From contig CAMUZU010000004.1 in the NCBI GenBank assembly GCA_947165295.1, forward strand, positions 39,776-103,775: DNA of 64,000 nt. Reading direction: 5' to 3'. Positions 63,280 to 64,000 of this stretch are shown here, one piece after another (the first letter of the stretch is position 1; each line of letters begins with the position of its first letter). The notes below the pieces were generated by a model. That model saw only the letters and a list, made by a program, of their open reading frames with translations, searched no databases and had not been told where the DNA came from. The position numbers and the translations under genes are program-made. The DNA comes from an uncultured Selenomonadales bacterium (GTDB lineage: Bacteria; Bacillota; Negativicutes; Selenomonadales; Selenomonadaceae).

Positions 63280-63915
63280 ATGATTCTTCGTGCCGAAGTT
63301 GACATTCTCGACGTGATGGAAGAAAACGCTTACTTTTATATCGACGACACGACGCGCCACGGATTTTTAATCGACCCCGGCGCACAGCCCGACGAGCTTT
63401 TGAGCATTGCCGAACGGAATGACTTCACCGTCGAAAAGATTTTGTTGACGCACGGGCATTACGATCACATCGGTGCCGTCAACGAAATTCGCCGCGTGTT
63501 GAAAGTGCCCGTGTTCATGGGACGCGGCGGGGCTTTTTACGCTTACGACGCAATGAACAACGGCTCGAAGTTTTTTGGCGACGGAATCATTCTTGACGAC
63601 GTGACAATTATCGACGACGAGCGCGAAATTACTTTAGACGCGAACAAAAATTTTGGCGTCAAGGCTCTGCTTGCGCCCGGTCACACGCTCGACGGGACAA
63701 TTTATTACAGTGCTCTTGACGCCGTGGCTTTTGTCGGCGACACAATTTTTTTCGGCGGACACGGACGCACGGATCTGGCGGGCGGTTCCGAACGCGACTT
63801 GATGACTTCGATTCGCGAAAAAGTTTTCACGTTGCCCGACGAAACTGTTCTGCTTTGCGGGCACGGACGCGCCACGACCGTCGCCGACGAAAAAGTTCGT
63901 TCCTGGTACTGCTAA
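63280..63915 (+). CDS. MBL-fold hydrolase (glyoxalase II-like)
   Basis: The 211-residue metallo-beta-lactamase-fold protein has LLTHGHYDHIGAVNEI as the metal-binding motif, APGHTLDGTIYY and FVGDTIFFGGHGRTDLAGG with the third ligand set, and a final LLCGHGRAT. Related proteins hydrolyse glutathione or other thioesters; substrate unknown. AAAGGAGCC precedes ATG 63280. It overlaps the convergent partial gene by three bases. Confidence 0.85.
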   Translation: MILRAEVDILDVMEENAYFYIDDTTRHGFLIDPGAQPDELLSIAERNDFTVEKILLTHGHYDHIGAVNEIRRVLKVPVFMGRGGAFYAYDAMNNGSKFFGDGIILDDVTIIDDEREITLDANKNFGVKALLAPGHTLDGTIYYSALDAVAFVGDTIFFGGHGRTDLAGGSERDLMTSIREKVFTLPDETVLLCGHGRATTVADEKVRSWYC

Positions 63916-64000
63916 ATATCTGCTTCGACGTTGTTGGCGTCAAAGACCTTGAGAATCTCGCGCAACTTCGTCTTTTCGGGATTGTAGTCGATTGTCGTTT
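63912..64000 (-). CDS. C-terminal end of an unknown gene (5' part outside window)
   Basis: The frame runs from the window end to TAG at 63912 and gives 28 residues including TTIDYNPEKTKLREILKVFD. The stop overlaps that of the MBL gene on the other strand. Not recognised. Confidence 0.55.
   Translation of the reverse strand, partial: TTIDYNPEKTKLREILKVFDANNVEADI

Overview
The window is about 64 kb of a bacterial chromosome of moderate GC content. Genes carry strong GGAGG-type ribosome binding sites and often start with TTG or GTG. The gene set points to an anaerobic or fumarate-respiring member of the Firmicutes, most likely the Negativicutes (inference): pyruvate:ferredoxin oxidoreductase, two-subunit iron-sulfur fumarase, a diheme fumarate reductase/succinate dehydrogenase, the yaaR-holB-ricT-yabB cluster, the SCIFF peptide, and giant repeat proteins starting with the motif M(A/S)EFIFDLQRFD. 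No tRNA, rRNA or CRISPR array was recognised.

Layout. 1-4.1 kb: three tandem DUF1919 genes (the first cut by the window edge, the third broken at a G7 tract), then a DUF4422 gene. 4.2-8.0 kb: a copper ATPase with a C-terminal CopZ-like domain that has its own start site, a polyprenyl synthase and the six-cysteine peptide SCIFF. 8.2-15.3 kb (minus strand): a hybrid kinase with its Hpt partner, a Tat-type DUF362 protein and several secreted or lipoprotein genes. 15.5-18.7 kb: decayed prophage genes between two 414-bp inverted repeats. 18.7-26.0 kb (minus): leuB, nifJ, a fused C5-methyltransferase/HpaII-family endonuclease with a G10 tract near its 3' end, and vsr. 26.1-33.7 kb (plus): a likely 6S RNA, yaaR-holB, an inserted HTH gene and helicase, then ricT-yabB. 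33.9-38.8 kb: fumarase and fumarate reductase/succinate dehydrogenase. 39-46.7 kb: a Ser/Thr kinase with a divergent HTH gene, membrane proteins, a phosphodiester glycosidase and recG. 46.9-53.8 kb: two FIFDLQRFD repeat proteins and an array of copies of the second gene's 3' end. 53.8-64 kb: a lytic transglycosylase, deoB, a diguanylate cyclase, ahcY-mtaD, infC-rpmI-rplT with an attenuator-like leader, a coiled-coil membrane protein and an MBL-fold hydrolase.

How the genes work together. NifJ, fumarase and SdhCAB form the reductive half of a fermentative or fumarate-respiring metabolism. AhcY and MtaD recycle S-adenosylhomocysteine. Vsr protects sites methylated by the fused methyltransferase. 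The hybrid kinase, Hpt, diguanylate cyclase, Ser/Thr kinase and RicT form a regulatory layer.

The window is unusual in its repeat biology. One intergenic element of three hairpins recurs six times with compensating stem changes. Several genes are followed or preceded by small duplicated copies of their own ends. Two homopolymeric G tracts sit inside coding regions where slippage would switch them. The strongest candidates for something new are the slippage-prone methyltransferase-endonuclease fusion, the FIFDLQRFD repeat proteins with their tail array, and the three-hairpin element.
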